Shown: in pieces, positions 41,097 to 52,303 of the stretch | Position numbering within the stretch: the stretch's first letter is position 1 | How the letters are laid out: the number at the start of each line of letters is the position of its first letter | Assembly (NCBI RefSeq): GCF_023282985.1 | Contig: NZ_JAGQDC010000007.1 | Location: forward strand, 1 to 64,000 | Reading direction: 5' to 3' | Length of the DNA stretch: 64,000 nucleotides | From: Serratia silvae | GTDB taxonomy: Bacteria; Pseudomonadota; Gammaproteobacteria; Enterobacterales; Enterobacteriaceae | Made by a program: the position numbers and the translations under genes | The notes under the pieces: generated by a model | What the model was told of the DNA's origin: nothing | The model's database searches: none | The model's input: the letters and a program-made list of their open reading frames with translations, nothing else

Positions 41097-41108
41097 TTTG
41101 ATGCAGGG

Positions 41109-41987
41109 TTATTTCAGATACTGGCCGGAACGCAGCGCTTCGATACGCTTGTCCAACGGCGGATGCGACATAAACAGCTCGCTGAACGACTTGGATTTGC
41201 CGTTGATGCAGAAAGCCATCAGGGTGCCCGCTTCCTGCGGTTCATAGCTGGTCTTCAAGCGTTGGAGCGCAGCGATCATTTTCTCACGGCCAACCAGTTT
41301 GGCTGAACCCGCATCGGCGTAGAATTCACGATGACGTGAGAACCACATAGTGATAATGCTGGCCAGAATACCAAACACCAGCTCCAGCACCATCGACACG
41401 CCGAAGTAAATCATCGGGTTACCATTACCTTCGCCTTCCCCATCGCGGTTACCGAGGAAACCGGCGGCCACCTGGGCAATAAGGCGCGACACGAAGATCA
41501 CGAAGGTATTCACCACCCCTTGGATCAGCGTCATGGTCACCATGTCACCATTAGCAACGTGGCTGATTTCGTGGGCGATCACCGCTTCCGCCTCATCACG
41601 GCTCATGCTTTGCAGCAGGCCGGTACTAACCGCCACCAGCGATGCATCACGACGTGCACCGGTTGCAAAGGCGTTAATGTCCGGCGCTTGGTAGATAGCC
41701 ACCTGCGGCATGGCGATACCCGCCTGCTGCGATTGGCGACGCACCGTGTCCAACAGCCAGCGTTCGGTTTCGTTACGCGGTTGTTCAATCACTTCCCCAC
41801 CGACGGAGCGCAGCGCCATCCATTTGGACATCAGCAGTGAAACAAACGCACCGCCAAAACCGAACAGACCGGCCATGATCATCAGGCCCTGAACGCTACT
41901 GGATTGGATCCCTGTCAGGCTAAGCACCAGCCCGAAAACCAACATCACCGCCAGGTTGGTGAGCAGGAACAAAGCTATACGCATCAT
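41109..41987 (-). CDS. htpX: HtpX, membrane zinc metalloprotease
   Basis: 292-residue M48 family protease for inner-membrane quality control. Two N-terminal helices (about 4-26 and 33-54), zinc motif HEISH at 139-143, then two more helices and EFYAD supplying the third ligand. Length equal to E. coli HtpX (293). In E. coli it is in the Cpx stress response; I did not identify a CpxR site here. Confidence 0.95.
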   Translation of the reverse strand: MMRIALFLLTNLAVMLVFGLVLSLTGIQSSSVQGLMIMAGLFGFGGAFVSLLMSKWMALRSVGGEVIEQPRNETERWLLDTVRRQSQQAGIAMPQVAIYQAPDINAFATGARRDASLVAVSTGLLQSMSRDEAEAVIAHEISHVANGDMVTMTLIQGVVNTFVIFVSRLIAQVAAGFLGNRDGEGEGNGNPMIYFGVSMVLELVFGILASIITMWFSRHREFYADAGSAKLVGREKMIAALQRLKTSYEPQEAGTLMAFCINGKSKSFSELFMSHPPLDKRIEALRSGQYLK

Positions 41988-42201
41988 AGAATGTTTACTT
42001 CCTCGTTATTTGTTAACAAAACGCGACCTCAGATAGCCAGATCTTATGGGCATTGATCACAATTTCAAGATTGGCAGGCCATTAACCCACTAAAAATACG
42101 TAACTTTACAAAGTCACGATAAAACAAGGGTTTTACAAAGTGTAAACGATCTCTGTGCACAAGGGGGAGACTACAACAGAAATTTTAGTGCGGATATGGT
42201 G

Positions 42202-42229
42202 AAAAAAAAAGCGCACCCGAAGGTGCGCT
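42202..42229 (-). terminator. Terminator after prc
   Basis: Minus strand GCGCACC-TTCG-GGTGCGC followed by nine T; UUCG tetraloop. 26 bp past the prc stop. Confidence 0.93.
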
Positions 42230-42254
42230 CAATAACATTAAATCCGTAAATAAC

Positions 42255-44303
42255 TTACTTGGTGGCAGCCGTCTGTTGCGAGGGCTGCAGCTTTTCGCTT
42301 TTGGCCAGGTCCAGCGCGATCTTGACCGTTTCATCCAGATACGGATCCGGCTCCTTGTAGTCCTTTGGCAGATCCTCCAAGGACTTCAGGGGTTTCTTAC
42401 CCGTACGCTCCAGACGCTCATTGATACGGCTCAGGCGCGTAGTATCATCATCATGGCTCTCTTTCTCACGGGTAGCCAGATTAAGAGAAACGATGTTGCG
42501 TTTATCTTTCAACGCCTTGTAATGGGCAATATCCTGCGCGATATATTGGAACTCTGGATCCTTGGCGATACGCTGCGCATGGTCTTTCAACAGTTGCGGT
42601 TCAAACGGCTTCAAATCACCGGTTTTGGTGTAGGCCGCTGCGTTTACGCTATCCCACGGCATGGCATTGTCTTCGAAGCTCTCGCCGGTTTCTGCCGGAT
42701 CGATCCCCGTTGGCATCAGAATATCTGGCGTGACACCTTTACGTTGGGTGCTGCCACCATTAACGCGGTAGAACTTCTGGATGGTGTACTGGACAGAGCC
42801 CAGCGCAGGCCATTCAGGGCGCAGCATCTGATCGTAAATGCGGTTCAGTGAACGATATTGCTGCACAGTGCCTTTACCGAAGGTAGGTTCGCCGACGATC
42901 AGCGCACGGCCATAGTCCTGCATTGCCGCCGCAAAGATCTCGGAGGCGGAGGCACTGAAGCGGTCAACCAGCACCACCAGCGGGCCTTTGTAATAGACAA
43001 CGCCGTCGTTATCCGCATCTTCGCGGATTTTGCCGTTGTTATCACGCACCTGAACAACCGGGCCACTCGGGATAAACAGGCCGGAAAGCGATACTGCCTC
43101 GGTCAATGCCCCGCCGCCGTTGGCGCGCAGATCGATAATCAGACTGTCAACGTTCTGCTTGGCCATCTTTTGCAACTGGACTTTTACGTCATCGGTCAGG
43201 CCGACGTAGAAGCCAGGAATGTCCATCACCGCGACCTTCTGGTTGCCAACGGTCTTGATGGTCATTTTAACTGCGCGATCTTCCAGGCGGATACGCTCAC
43301 GAGTCAGCGTAACTATACGGGTTTTGGTGCCTTTACCTGCCGGCAGGATCTCCAGACGAACCTTGCTGCCCTTCGGCCCTTTGATCTTCGAGACGACATC
43401 GTCAAGACGCCAGCCGATCACGTCCACCATCGGTTTGCCTGCCTGGCCAACGCCGACAATACGGTCGCCCACGGTGATCGCCTTGCTCTTGGCTGCCGGG
43501 CCGCCTGCCACCATGGAGTTGATCACGGTGTAATCATCATCCATCTGCAACACGGCACCAATCCCTTCCAGCGAGAGACTCATCTCGGTATTGAACTGTT
43601 CGGTATTGCGTGGCGACAGGTAGTTGGTGTGCGGATCGATTTCGTGGGCAAACGCGGTCATGATCAGCGAGAACACGTCTTCGCTGTTGCTTTGCGTCAG
43701 GCGTTTGATCGCAAACTGATAACGCTTGGTCAATGTGTCACGGATCTCTTTATCCGTTTTGCCGGTCAGCTTCAGGTTCAACTGATCGTATTTGACCTTG
43801 GCATCCCACAGGCGGTCCAATTCAGCCTTGTCTTTCGGCCACGGCGCTTTACTGCGGTCTACGTCAATGGTGTCGTTACCGGTGAAGTTCATCGGCTTGT
43901 CGAGCAACGATAGCGCATACTGATAGCGCTCAAAGCGGCGTTTTTGCGCCAGATTGAACAGCGCATAAGGCGTAACCAGTTTGCCGGATTTCAGCTCTTC
44001 ACCCAGCGTGCTGCGTTTGTCGGCAAATTGCGCGACGTCGGAGGCCAGCAGCACATTGTGGCTGTAGTCCAGCATATTCAGGTAGCGATCAAAGATCTTG
44101 CCTGAAAAATCCGCATCCAGAGCAAACTGGCGATAATGAGAGCGAGTGAAGCGCGAGGTTACGCGCTCACTCACGGTTGCATGTTCAGCTTCCTGCTCAA
44201 GCTTGGGCAGTTGATCGATGCGGATGTTGGCTGTATCCGCTCCGTAACTGACACCCGCCCACAGCAAAGCCGCAACTGCGGTTAATCTGACAAATTTGTT
44301 CAT
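42255..44303 (-). CDS. prc: Prc (Tsp), C-terminal processing periplasmic protease
   Basis: 682-residue S41 protease, same length as E. coli Prc. Signal peptide MNKFVRLTAVAALLWAGVSYG, a PDZ domain about residues 240-320 (SLEGIGAVLQMDDDYTVI ... IVGVGQAG), and the Ser/Lys dyad region with DRFSASASEIFAAAMQDYGRALIVGEPTFGKG. Start at ATG 44303; the open frame runs 16 codons further, into proQ's stop region. Degrades tailed proteins and matures penicillin-binding protein 3. 19 bp after proQ. Confidence 0.94.
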   Translation of the reverse strand: MNKFVRLTAVAALLWAGVSYGADTANIRIDQLPKLEQEAEHATVSERVTSRFTRSHYRQFALDADFSGKIFDRYLNMLDYSHNVLLASDVAQFADKRSTLGEELKSGKLVTPYALFNLAQKRRFERYQYALSLLDKPMNFTGNDTIDVDRSKAPWPKDKAELDRLWDAKVKYDQLNLKLTGKTDKEIRDTLTKRYQFAIKRLTQSNSEDVFSLIMTAFAHEIDPHTNYLSPRNTEQFNTEMSLSLEGIGAVLQMDDDYTVINSMVAGGPAAKSKAITVGDRIVGVGQAGKPMVDVIGWRLDDVVSKIKGPKGSKVRLEILPAGKGTKTRIVTLTRERIRLEDRAVKMTIKTVGNQKVAVMDIPGFYVGLTDDVKVQLQKMAKQNVDSLIIDLRANGGGALTEAVSLSGLFIPSGPVVQVRDNNGKIREDADNDGVVYYKGPLVVLVDRFSASASEIFAAAMQDYGRALIVGEPTFGKGTVQQYRSLNRIYDQMLRPEWPALGSVQYTIQKFYRVNGGSTQRKGVTPDILMPTGIDPAETGESFEDNAMPWDSVNAAAYTKTGDLKPFEPQLLKDHAQRIAKDPEFQYIAQDIAHYKALKDKRNIVSLNLATREKESHDDDTTRLSRINERLERTGKKPLKSLEDLPKDYKEPDPYLDETVKIALDLAKSEKLQPSQQTAATK

Positions 44304-44322
44304 GCCTTGGTTGGCCTCCGTA

Positions 44323-45036
44323 TCAGAACTGCAAGTGTTCTGCGCGCACAATCATCGCCAGACCGGAGGAGAGCTGTACACGTACGCCATCTTTAGCGAT
44401 TTCGAGTACGGTTGCGTCCATCGCGCTCTGACCTGCTCTGACTTTGATTTCCTGGCCAATTTGCAGTTTTGAGATGTCTGTGACTGGCACATGGCGCGGC
44501 TGGCTGGCCTCTTTGGCAACACGAGGTTCACGAGCTTGCTGTGGGCGTGCTTGTTGTGGACGCGGCTTGCGGTTCTCTGCTGCGGCTCCGCCTTCACGAC
44601 GTACGGCTGGCTTTTTGCCGGCAGGACGCGCACGACGAGGCTCGGCAGTGGCGGACTCACCAGCAGCTTCACGTTTTTTGGCATTCTGTTCGGCACGCTG
44701 TGCCTGAACGCGCGCTTTGGCTTCTTCAAGCTGCTGGCGAGCATGATCGACATGCTGCTGTTCCAGCTCACCACACGGGTTACCATCCAGGTCTACACGC
44801 TGGGCGCCAACTTTCACACCGTACAGGTAACGCCAGCTTGAGGTGTACAAGCGCAGGGCGGAACGCAGCTGCGTTTTGCTGAGGTTCTCATCCCCTTGTA
44901 CACGTTCTACCAGATCCTGAAAAATACCGATTTTCAGCGGGCGTGCTTCGCCTTCGGCGCTAAAGCAGAGCGGGAAACGCTCGGCAAGAAAAGCAATGAC
45001 TTCTTTAACTGAGTTCAACTTGTGTTGATTTTCCAT
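44323..45036 (-). CDS. proQ: ProQ, RNA chaperone
   Basis: 237-residue RNA-binding protein. N-terminal FinO-like domain (1 to about 120: [42 protein letters not shown]), a basic linker rich in Arg/Pro/Ala, and a C-terminal Tudor-like domain ([23 protein letters not shown]). Global small-RNA chaperone acting with many mRNAs. Forms proQ-prc as in E. coli. Confidence 0.95.
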   Translation of the reverse strand: MENQHKLNSVKEVIAFLAERFPLCFSAEGEARPLKIGIFQDLVERVQGDENLSKTQLRSALRLYTSSWRYLYGVKVGAQRVDLDGNPCGELEQQHVDHARQQLEEAKARVQAQRAEQNAKKREAAGESATAEPRRARPAGKKPAVRREGGAAAENRKPRPQQARPQQAREPRVAKEASQPRHVPVTDISKLQIGQEIKVRAGQSAMDATVLEIAKDGVRVQLSSGLAMIVRAEHLQF

Positions 45037-45131
45037 GAAATTTCCTGATTACAACGGGTTGCCAACAAGCCGCAGGCATGAACAGGCGTCATTATAATGA
45101 CGCCATCGCTAAATGCCACGTTAACCGTAGA

Positions 45132-45629
45132 TCAACTTGCCGCTACAGTGACATATTTCGCAAAATTGCTCTGTGCCAGCCGTGCACAAAGCCCCGCCAC
45201 CACTGCTTTCAGACCGATTTCGTCCTGTTCATCGAAGCGTTGATAAACTGTGCTGTCGATATCCAGGACACCGATGACCTGACCACTGACGTCTAACGGC
45301 AACACAATTTCTGCGTTACTGGCGGCATCGCAAGCGATATGTCCAGGAAATGCATGAACATCGCCAACGCGCTGCACTCGGTTCTCCGCCGCTGCCGTAC
45401 CGCAAACGCCCTTACCCAACGGGATCCGCACGCAGGCAATCTTGCCCTGGAACGGACCTAGCACCATTTGATGGCCTTCCATCAGGTAAAAACCCACCCA
45501 ATTAACGTCATCAAGACGCTCATTGAGCAGCGCACTGGCGTTAGACAACGCGGCAATAAAATTTTCTTCCCCATCCAGCAATGCGTTTAAATCGCGTTTT
45601 AATTCCGCGTAGAATGATTCTTTAGTCAT
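45132..45629 (-). CDS. msrC: MsrC, free methionine-(R)-sulfoxide reductase
   Basis: 165-residue GAF-domain enzyme that reduces free Met-R-sulfoxide. Its cysteines are visible in ACVRIPLGKGVCGTAAA and HIACDAASNAEIVLP. Matches E. coli MsrC (YebR). ATG 45629 chosen; an upstream TTG at 45635 is possible but not needed. Upstream of proQ on the same strand, as in E. coli. Confidence 0.93.
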   Translation of the reverse strand: MTKESFYAELKRDLNALLDGEENFIAALSNASALLNERLDDVNWVGFYLMEGHQMVLGPFQGKIACVRIPLGKGVCGTAAAENRVQRVGDVHAFPGHIACDAASNAEIVLPLDVSGQVIGVLDIDSTVYQRFDEQDEIGLKAVVAGLCARLAQSNFAKYVTVAAS

Positions 45630-45864
45630 AATCAACCGTTCAAATGCTTCAATAATCCAGACTTAGCCCCTATAAAATAAGCTTTAAATGCGTATAGCCA
45701 CAAGGTTAATCATCCGTTGCTTCCCAAAACACGGTACAACAGGGTATGTTTGCCGTCTAAAATCATTTGTAACTTGCGATGCCATCCCTTTTTACAGACT
45801 GATGACATTGACAGGTTGGTTTTCCAACTAACCTAAGTAGACCTCAGGTCGCAGAACAGCACTC

Positions 45865-47112
45865 ATGAAGATACTCGCCATTACCGGCCCGCTCTCCAAG
45901 GCTCGCCACCAACGCTGTTGTGAATGCGATTTGCTGTTCACATTGCCGCCTTTGACCCGAAATCAGGCCGCCTACTGCCCACGCTGCAACGCCAAGGTGG
46001 TGCATGGCCGCGACTGGTCGATGACCCGTCTGACCGCCATGGCCGTCACCATGCTGTTGCTGATGCCCTTTGCCTTTACCGAACCACTGATCAGCATTCG
46101 CCTACTCGGCACGCGGATTAACGCTAGTCTGTTGGAAGGCATCTGGCAAATGAGCAGCCAAGGCGATCCGTTTACCGCCAGCATGGTCGCCTTCTGCACC
46201 ATCGGCGCGCCGCTGACGTTGGCGCTGTCATTGCTGTACCTGTGGTTTGGCCATGCGCTCGGCATGAACCTGCGGCCAGTATTACTGATGCTGGAGCGGC
46301 TGAAAGAGTGGATCATGCTCGATATTTACCTGATTGGCATGGTGGTCGCGGCGATCAAGGTCAAGGAATATGCAGATATTCAAACCGGCAGCGCCCTGAT
46401 TGCCTATCTGGCACTGACCCTCCTCAGCCTGCTGACGCTGATCCACATGAATCTGGAACAAATGTGGGAACGCTACTATCCGCAGGAACAACCAGAGGGC
46501 AAACCAGAGGCGTTACACGTCTGCCTGGCCTGCCACTTTACCGGTTTTCAGGATGAACGTGGCCGCTGCCCCCGCTGTCATGTGCCGATGTGCCATCGCC
46601 AGCCTTACAGCCTGCAAAAAACCTGGGCCGCGCTGATTGCCGCCATCGTGCTGCTGATCCCCGCCAACCTGCTGCCGATTTCAGTGGTTTACGCCAACGG
46701 CGCGCGCATGGAAGATACCATTTTCAGCGGCGTCGTTGCGCTGGCGACCTCGGGCAACATGCCAATCGCCGCCATCGTGTTTATCGCCAGCGTCCTGGTG
46801 CCCTTTACCAAGGTGATCGTGCTGCTGGTGCTACTGTGCAGCATTCATTTCAAAACATCGCACAGCCTCAAAACCCGCATCCGGCTGCTACGGCTGGTCA
46901 TCTGGGTTGGCCGCTGGTCGATGCTCGATCTGTTCGTGATTTCGTTGATGATGTCGCTGATCAATCGCGACCAACTGTTTTCTTTTACTATGGGACCAGC
47001 AGCTTTTTACTTTGGGTCTGCGGTTATTTTAACTATTCTTGCCGTACAGTGGCTGGACAGCCGATTGATTTGGGATGCACATGCAACAGGAAACGCCGAA
47101 TACGCCGACTGA
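45865..47112 (+). CDS. letA: LetA (YebS), PqiA-family membrane protein
   Basis: 415-residue inner-membrane protein in two PqiA-like halves. Each half begins with a zinc ribbon: CCECD ... CPRC near 18-41 and CLACH ... CPRCHVPMC near 220-243, followed by membrane helices. Works with LetB to move lipids between inner and outer membrane. The stop overlaps letB by 32 bp, indicating coupled translation. Confidence 0.93.
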   Translation: MKILAITGPLSKARHQRCCECDLLFTLPPLTRNQAAYCPRCNAKVVHGRDWSMTRLTAMAVTMLLLMPFAFTEPLISIRLLGTRINASLLEGIWQMSSQGDPFTASMVAFCTIGAPLTLALSLLYLWFGHALGMNLRPVLLMLERLKEWIMLDIYLIGMVVAAIKVKEYADIQTGSALIAYLALTLLSLLTLIHMNLEQMWERYYPQEQPEGKPEALHVCLACHFTGFQDERGRCPRCHVPMCHRQPYSLQKTWAALIAAIVLLIPANLLPISVVYANGARMEDTIFSGVVALATSGNMPIAAIVFIASVLVPFTKVIVLLVLLCSIHFKTSHSLKTRIRLLRLVIWVGRWSMLDLFVISLMMSLINRDQLFSFTMGPAAFYFGSAVILTILAVQWLDSRLIWDAHATGNAEYAD

Positions 47113-49714
47113 GGCGCGGGTCAAAAACAAGCGCCGAATCTCGCCATTCTGGTTACTGCCGTTTATCGCCCTGCTGATTGCCGGGTGGCTGGTCTATACC
47201 AATTACCAGGAGAGCGGCAACAGCGTCACCATCGACTTCCAGTCGGCAGCAGGTATTGTCGCTGGCCGAACGCCGGTGCGTTATCAGGGCGTGGACGTGG
47301 GCACCGTGCAAAGCATTTCACTGAGCAAGGACCTGCGTAGCATCGTGGTTGAAGCCAGCATCAAGAGCGATCTGGAAGACTCCCTGCGCGAAGGCACACA
47401 ATTTTGGCTGGTGACGCCCAAAGCCTCATTGGCCGGGGTTTCGGGCCTGGATGCGTTGGTCGGTGGTAACTACATCGGCATGATGCCAGGCCGGGGCAAG
47501 CCACAAACCCACTTCACCGCGCTGGATACACAGCCGAAATACCGCCTGAGTACCGGCGAGCTGATGATCCACCTGCAAGCAGACGACCTCGGTTCCCTGA
47601 ACACCGGTTCGCTGGTCTATTATCGCAAGATCCCGGTAGGTAAAGTGTATGACTACACGATTTCGCCGGGTAACAAAGGCGTGATCATCGACGTGCTGAT
47701 CGACCGCCGCTTTGCCAATCTGGTGAAGGATAACACTCGCTTCTGGAACGTCTCCGGTTTTAAAGGCGACTTCAGCCTGTCCGGGGCCAGCGTGCAGATG
47801 GAGAGCCTGGCCGCGCTGGTAAATGGTGCGATAGCCTTTGACTCCCCGCTCGACGGCAAGCAGGCCAAGGCCGATCAAAACTATGCGCTGTATCCAGACC
47901 TGGCCCGTAGCCAGCGTGGGGTGAGCATCTCGCTGGATCTGCCTGACGGCAACAGCCTGAGCGAGGGGCACACGCCGCTGATGTATCAAGGATTGCAGGT
48001 CGGCACGCTGACCCGCCTGGCTCTGCAACCGGATAGTAAGGTAACTGGCGAGCTGACTATCGATCCTTCGGTGGTCGATCTGATGCGCAGCGGCACACGT
48101 ATCGAGATGCGCAGCCCAAAAATCAGCCTGAACGATGCCAAGCTAAGCCAGTTGTTAACCGGCAACACTCTGGAACTGGTTCCGGGTGAAGGCGAACCCC
48201 AACAGCACTTTACCGTGTTGGACAGCAGTAAAACGCTGCTGCAACAGCCTGGCGTTGTGACGGTCACCTTGAATGCCCCGCAAAGTTACGGCATCGACGT
48301 CGAGCAGCCGTTAATCGTGCACGGTATCAAGATCGGCCAGATCCTGACTCGTACCCTGACCGACGACGGCGTGACCTTTACGGCGGCGATCGAAGCTCAG
48401 CACCGCAGTTTGCTGCATAAAGACAGTAAGTTCGTGGTCAACAGCCGAGTGGATGTCAAATTCGGTCTGGATGGCGTACAGATGTTGGGTGCCAGCGCCC
48501 AAGAGTGGCTGGACGGCGGCGTACGCCTGATCCCTGGAGGTAAAGGCGAGCCGGAGGCGCAGTATCCGCTGTACAGCAACGCGGAAAAAGCCGCCGAGGG
48601 CATCGTCGGCAACAACCCACTCCCTACCCTGACGCTTACCGCCACCAGTCTGCCAGATGTGCAAGCCGGTTCGGTGGTGCTATACCGCAAGTTCCAGGTG
48701 GGTGAGATTGTCAACGTGCGGCCCAAGGCCAACGAGTTTGACGTTGAGGTCTACATCAGCCCCGAATACCGTAAGCTGTTAACCAGCGAAAGCATTTTCT
48801 GGGCGGAGGGCGGCGCCAAGGTGCAATTGAACGGCAGCGGCCTGACGGTGCAGGCTTCCCCGCTTAACCGCGCTCTGAAAGGTGCCATCAGCTTTGATAA
48901 CCTACAAGGCGTTACGCTGGATAAAGGGGCTAAACGCGTACTGTACGCCTCCGAAACCGCCGCTCGCGCCGTGGGTAGTCAGATTACGCTGCGTACTTAT
49001 GATGCCAGCAAGCTGTCGCCTGGGATGCCAATACGCTATCTGGGCATTGATATCGGCCAGCTTGAGTCACTGAAGCTGGCACCGGAGCGTAACGAGGTGC
49101 TGGCGAAAGCGGTATTGTACCCAGAGTATGTGAAAACCTTTGCCCGCCTCGGCAGCCGTTTCGCCATCGTCTCACCGGAGATTTCCGCCGCTGGGGTCAA
49201 TAATCTGGACTCCTTGTTGCAGCCCTATATCAACGTGGAACCTGGCCACGGCGGCTCGATGCGCACGTTTGAGCTACAGGAAGCCAGCATTACCGACTCC
49301 CGCTACCTGGACGGCCTGAACGTGATCCTGGACGCCGCCGAGACCGGTTCGCTGCAAATCGGCACGCCGATCCTGTTCCGTGGCATTGAAGTGGGTACCG
49401 TGACCGGTTTCTATCTGGGGGCAATGTCAGATCGCGTGCACGTCTCACTGCGCGTCAGCAAGAAATTCCAGCATCTGGTGCGTAACAACAGCGTCTTCTG
49501 GCTGGCCTCTGGCTATAACCTGCAGTTTGGCCTGACGGGTGGCGTGATCAAGAGCGGTACCTTCCAGCAGTTTATTCGCGGGGGTATTGCCTTTGCCACC
49601 CCACCTAGCATTCCGCTGGCCCCTAAAGCCACGCCGAACAAACACTTCCTGCTGAATGCAGAAGAGCCGAAAGATTGGCGCGAATGGGGCACCGCCATCC
49701 CAAGGGACAACTGA
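47081..49714 (+). CDS. letB: LetB (YebT), seven-MCE-domain lipid tunnel protein
   Basis: 877 residues, the length of E. coli LetB. One N-terminal membrane helix ([22 protein letters not shown], about 16-38) anchors seven MCE repeats that stack as a tube through the periplasm; the repeating [34 protein letters not shown] pattern marks them. Start at ATG 47081 ([16 protein letters not shown]), which aligns with E. coli; another ATG is two codons upstream. A 12-bp hairpin follows the stop. Confidence 0.94.
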   Translation: MQQETPNTPTEARVKNKRRISPFWLLPFIALLIAGWLVYTNYQESGNSVTIDFQSAAGIVAGRTPVRYQGVDVGTVQSISLSKDLRSIVVEASIKSDLEDSLREGTQFWLVTPKASLAGVSGLDALVGGNYIGMMPGRGKPQTHFTALDTQPKYRLSTGELMIHLQADDLGSLNTGSLVYYRKIPVGKVYDYTISPGNKGVIIDVLIDRRFANLVKDNTRFWNVSGFKGDFSLSGASVQMESLAALVNGAIAFDSPLDGKQAKADQNYALYPDLARSQRGVSISLDLPDGNSLSEGHTPLMYQGLQVGTLTRLALQPDSKVTGELTIDPSVVDLMRSGTRIEMRSPKISLNDAKLSQLLTGNTLELVPGEGEPQQHFTVLDSSKTLLQQPGVVTVTLNAPQSYGIDVEQPLIVHGIKIGQILTRTLTDDGVTFTAAIEAQHRSLLHKDSKFVVNSRVDVKFGLDGVQMLGASAQEWLDGGVRLIPGGKGEPEAQYPLYSNAEKAAEGIVGNNPLPTLTLTATSLPDVQAGSVVLYRKFQVGEIVNVRPKANEFDVEVYISPEYRKLLTSESIFWAEGGAKVQLNGSGLTVQASPLNRALKGAISFDNLQGVTLDKGAKRVLYASETAARAVGSQITLRTYDASKLSPGMPIRYLGIDIGQLESLKLAPERNEVLAKAVLYPEYVKTFARLGSRFAIVSPEISAAGVNNLDSLLQPYINVEPGHGGSMRTFELQEASITDSRYLDGLNVILDAAETGSLQIGTPILFRGIEVGTVTGFYLGAMSDRVHVSLRVSKKFQHLVRNNSVFWLASGYNLQFGLTGGVIKSGTFQQFIRGGIAFATPPSIPLAPKATPNKHFLLNAEEPKDWREWGTAIPRDN

Positions 49715-49721
49715 TAGCTCT

Positions 49722-49751
49722 CGGCAGGGTTCAATGTTCTGAACCCTGCCG
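49722..49751 (+). terminator. Hairpin after letB
   Basis: Perfect 12-bp stem CGGCAGGGTTCA/TGAACCCTGCCG with 6-base loop, 7 bp after the stop; no T run, so termination is uncertain. Confidence 0.6.
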
Positions 49752-49891
49752 CGCCCGCCTGTCCCCCCAAGATAATCCATACCATTACTGCTTTGCCATT
49801 CATCTCATTAAGCGAAACTTGCCGGTATTCTCAGGCAGGCAGTTTATGTTAAACTAGCCCCTTCGATTTTTTTCCGCCCTGAGGGCTCCCT

Positions 49892-51328
49892 GTGGCTAAA
49901 CCTGCCCCTGCTTTTTTGCCTCCTGCTTTTCTTGACGCGACTCGCGCCATCATGCCTGACCATTTATCCATGGATGACTTCATCGCTATTTGCCAACAAC
50001 CCTTGCGACGTAGCCTGCGGGTCAACACGCTGAAAATCAGCGTTGTGGACTTTCTGGCGCTGGTAAAAGACTACGACTGGCGATTGGAGCCCATCCCCTG
50101 GTGCCCCGAAGGCTTTTGGATCGAGCGCGAGGACGAAGCATTACGGCTGGGTAGCGCGGCGGAGCATCTAAGCGGCCTGTTCTACATTCAGGAAGCCAGC
50201 TCCATGCTGCCGGTGAGCGCCCTGTTTGCCGGGCGTGAAACCCCGCACCGGGTGCTGGACGTTGCCGCCGCACCGGGTTCCAAAACTACCCAGATCGCCG
50301 CGCTGATGGGCAATCAGGGTGGCATTGTCGCCAATGAATATTCGGCCAGCAGGGTCAAGGTGTTACACGCCAACATCAGCCGCTGCGGCGTCAAAAATAC
50401 GGCGCTGACCCATTTCGACGGCCGGGTGTTTGGCGCAGCTTTACCGGAAAGCTTTGACGCCATCCTGCTGGATGCCCCCTGCTCTGGTGAAGGCGTAGTG
50501 CGCAAAGATCCGGATGCCATGAGCAACTGGTCATCAGAAAGCGTCACCAGCATTGCGCAAACCCAGTGGGAACTGATCGACAGCGCCTTCCACGCCCTGG
50601 CACCCGGCGGCGTGATGGTTTACTCCACCTGTACGTTGAATGCTCAGGAAAATCAGCAAGTGGTGCACCAACTGTTGGCAACCTATGGCGATGCCGTCAG
50701 CGTGGAACCGCTGGGCGATCTGTTCCCACAGGCACAGCTTGCCCTCACCCCAGAAGGCTACCTGCACGTATTCCCGCAGATTTATGACAGTGAAGGCTTC
50801 TTTGTCGCCCGGCTGCGTAAAAATCACAGCGTTCCGGCCCTGGCCAAACCGAACTATAAGCTGGGCAAGTTCCCTTTCGCCCCACTATCGGCCCAAGAGT
50901 CCGTGCTGGTGGCACAGGCTGCCGCAGCCTCGGGCTTAGCTTGGGATGAAACCAGCAAATTATGGGTGCGGGATAAAGAAATCTGGCTGTTCCCGGCTGC
51001 GCTGGAACCTTTAGTCAGCAAAGTGCGTTTTTCGCGCATTGGCCTTAAGTTGGCGGAACGCTTCCCAAAAGGGTTCCGCTGGCAGCATGAGGCGGTGATC
51101 GCCTTGGCTGCCAGTGGCAACCCACAAACTTTTGAGCTCAATGCGGCACTGGCCCAGGAATGGTTTCATGGCCGCGATCTCTATCCCTCGCAACCACCGC
51201 AGAGCAATGAGTGTATCGTCACTTATCAGCATCAGCCGCTAGGGTTGGCCAAACTGATCGGCAGCCGGATTAAAAACAGTCTGCCCCGCGAACTGGTGCG
51301 CGATGGAGTACTGGATTTCCATCAATAA
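49892..51328 (+). CDS. rsmF: RsmF (YebU), 16S rRNA m5C1407 methyltransferase
   Basis: 478-residue Nol1/Nop2/Sun-type methyltransferase. SAM site [10 protein letters not shown] at 123-132; catalytic cysteines Cys197 in DAPCSG and Cys247 in STCTLN; a C-terminal PUA-like domain. Methylates C1407 of 16S rRNA on 30S particles. The start is GTG at 49892 with GAGGG upstream. Same order letA-letB-rsmF as E. coli. Confidence 0.94.
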   Translation: MAKPAPAFLPPAFLDATRAIMPDHLSMDDFIAICQQPLRRSLRVNTLKISVVDFLALVKDYDWRLEPIPWCPEGFWIEREDEALRLGSAAEHLSGLFYIQEASSMLPVSALFAGRETPHRVLDVAAAPGSKTTQIAALMGNQGGIVANEYSASRVKVLHANISRCGVKNTALTHFDGRVFGAALPESFDAILLDAPCSGEGVVRKDPDAMSNWSSESVTSIAQTQWELIDSAFHALAPGGVMVYSTCTLNAQENQQVVHQLLATYGDAVSVEPLGDLFPQAQLALTPEGYLHVFPQIYDSEGFFVARLRKNHSVPALAKPNYKLGKFPFAPLSAQESVLVAQAAAASGLAWDETSKLWVRDKEIWLFPAALEPLVSKVRFSRIGLKLAERFPKGFRWQHEAVIALAASGNPQTFELNAALAQEWFHGRDLYPSQPPQSNECIVTYQHQPLGLAKLIGSRIKNSLPRELVRDGVLDFHQ

Positions 51329-51331
51329 CGT

Positions 51332-52303
51332 CTAATAGGCTACGGTAACCGTTACAGTGTCACTATAGCTCCCCGCTGGCTGGTTATTTTGTGACAGATT
51401 AACCGAAGCGGTATACGGGAAGGATTGCGAGGTGCCCGCGCCCGTCGCGTTGCTATTGGTGGCGGCGGTCCAAACGGTGCTATCCCCTTTGAACAGCTGA
51501 TACTGAATATAGCTGGTGGTGCCGTTTACCGTAGACGCCATTTGCCGATATTGCCCCGAACTGGCGACGCTGCTGGTCAGGTTGACCGAATAGCTGGCGT
51601 TGAGGGTGCAACGTACGCTGATAGTATTGGCAACTACCGTAGTGAGGCCAGAGGGTAACGCCGCGCTACCGAACCCGACATTCGGCGCGCTGTCGATATA
51701 GCAAAAGTTGGTGACAACCAGCGACAGATTGATATTGGAGCCGGACGTTATACTCCCGGTGTCTGCGATACAAATGGGGCCAAGCGCAATCGAGCAGATG
51801 CTCCAGTCCCAAGCAATCGGAATGGTATCAGTATAAGTGCCAGCAGCAAGATTAGAGTTCATTTGTGGCCGGATAAAAATCGGCAGCGTACCGTTTGGCC
51901 CGGTAAACAGACCTAGTAGATCCAGTGCGGTAGTACTGGTCCAGGTAATGACGCTACCCTGATTATACAGGGCGCTACAGCCACCATCTTTGCACAGACT
52001 GTATGGCAGATACTGACCGGTGGCCGCACTGTATAAACGCGGCTGGGTGCCAACTGGATGTAAAGTCGTACCGATGGTCGCCTTAATGGTGTTAGTGCCG
52101 CCAATATTAAGCAGCGAGCCAGTACATTTCAGCCCGCTACTGACAGAGGTGGTTAACGGGGTCGTGCTGACGTCAAAGGAATTTTGCGTGCCCAGCGTTC
52201 CGTTGGTGGCAGGAGCCGTGCAGCCTGCCCAGGCTGATGACATAAACCCCGCTAACAGCGTCAACGCCAATCCTGTTCGTATCCATGATACTAACCCTTT
52301 CAT
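51332..52303 (-). CDS. CsuE-type pilus tip adhesin (two SCPU domains)
   Basis: 323 residues with a signal peptide (to about AWA, residue 26) and two spore-coat-U-like domains: CTAPATNGTLG... and FCYIDSAPNVGFGSAAL..., each with paired cysteines and a terminal GTYTDT / GSYSDTVTVTVAY strand. The two-domain form is typical of the tip adhesin CsuE of archaic pili. Last gene of the operon; start overlaps the usher stop by 4 bp. It ends 4 bp from rsmF's stop, convergent. Confidence 0.85.
   Translation of the reverse strand: MKGLVSWIRTGLALTLLAGFMSSAWAGCTAPATNGTLGTQNSFDVSTTPLTTSVSSGLKCTGSLLNIGGTNTIKATIGTTLHPVGTQPRLYSAATGQYLPYSLCKDGGCSALYNQGSVITWTSTTALDLLGLFTGPNGTLPIFIRPQMNSNLAAGTYTDTIPIAWDWSICSIALGPICIADTGSITSGSNINLSLVVTNFCYIDSAPNVGFGSAALPSGLTTVVANTISVRCTLNASYSVNLTSSVASSGQYRQMASTVNGTTSYIQYQLFKGDSTVWTAATNSNATGAGTSQSFPYTASVNLSQNNQPAGSYSDTVTVTVAY

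Noticed and set aside
42858-43913. Long open frame (351 codons) on the plus strand
   Set aside because: Lies wholly antisense to prc, whose protein is clearly real; high GC makes such shadows common.
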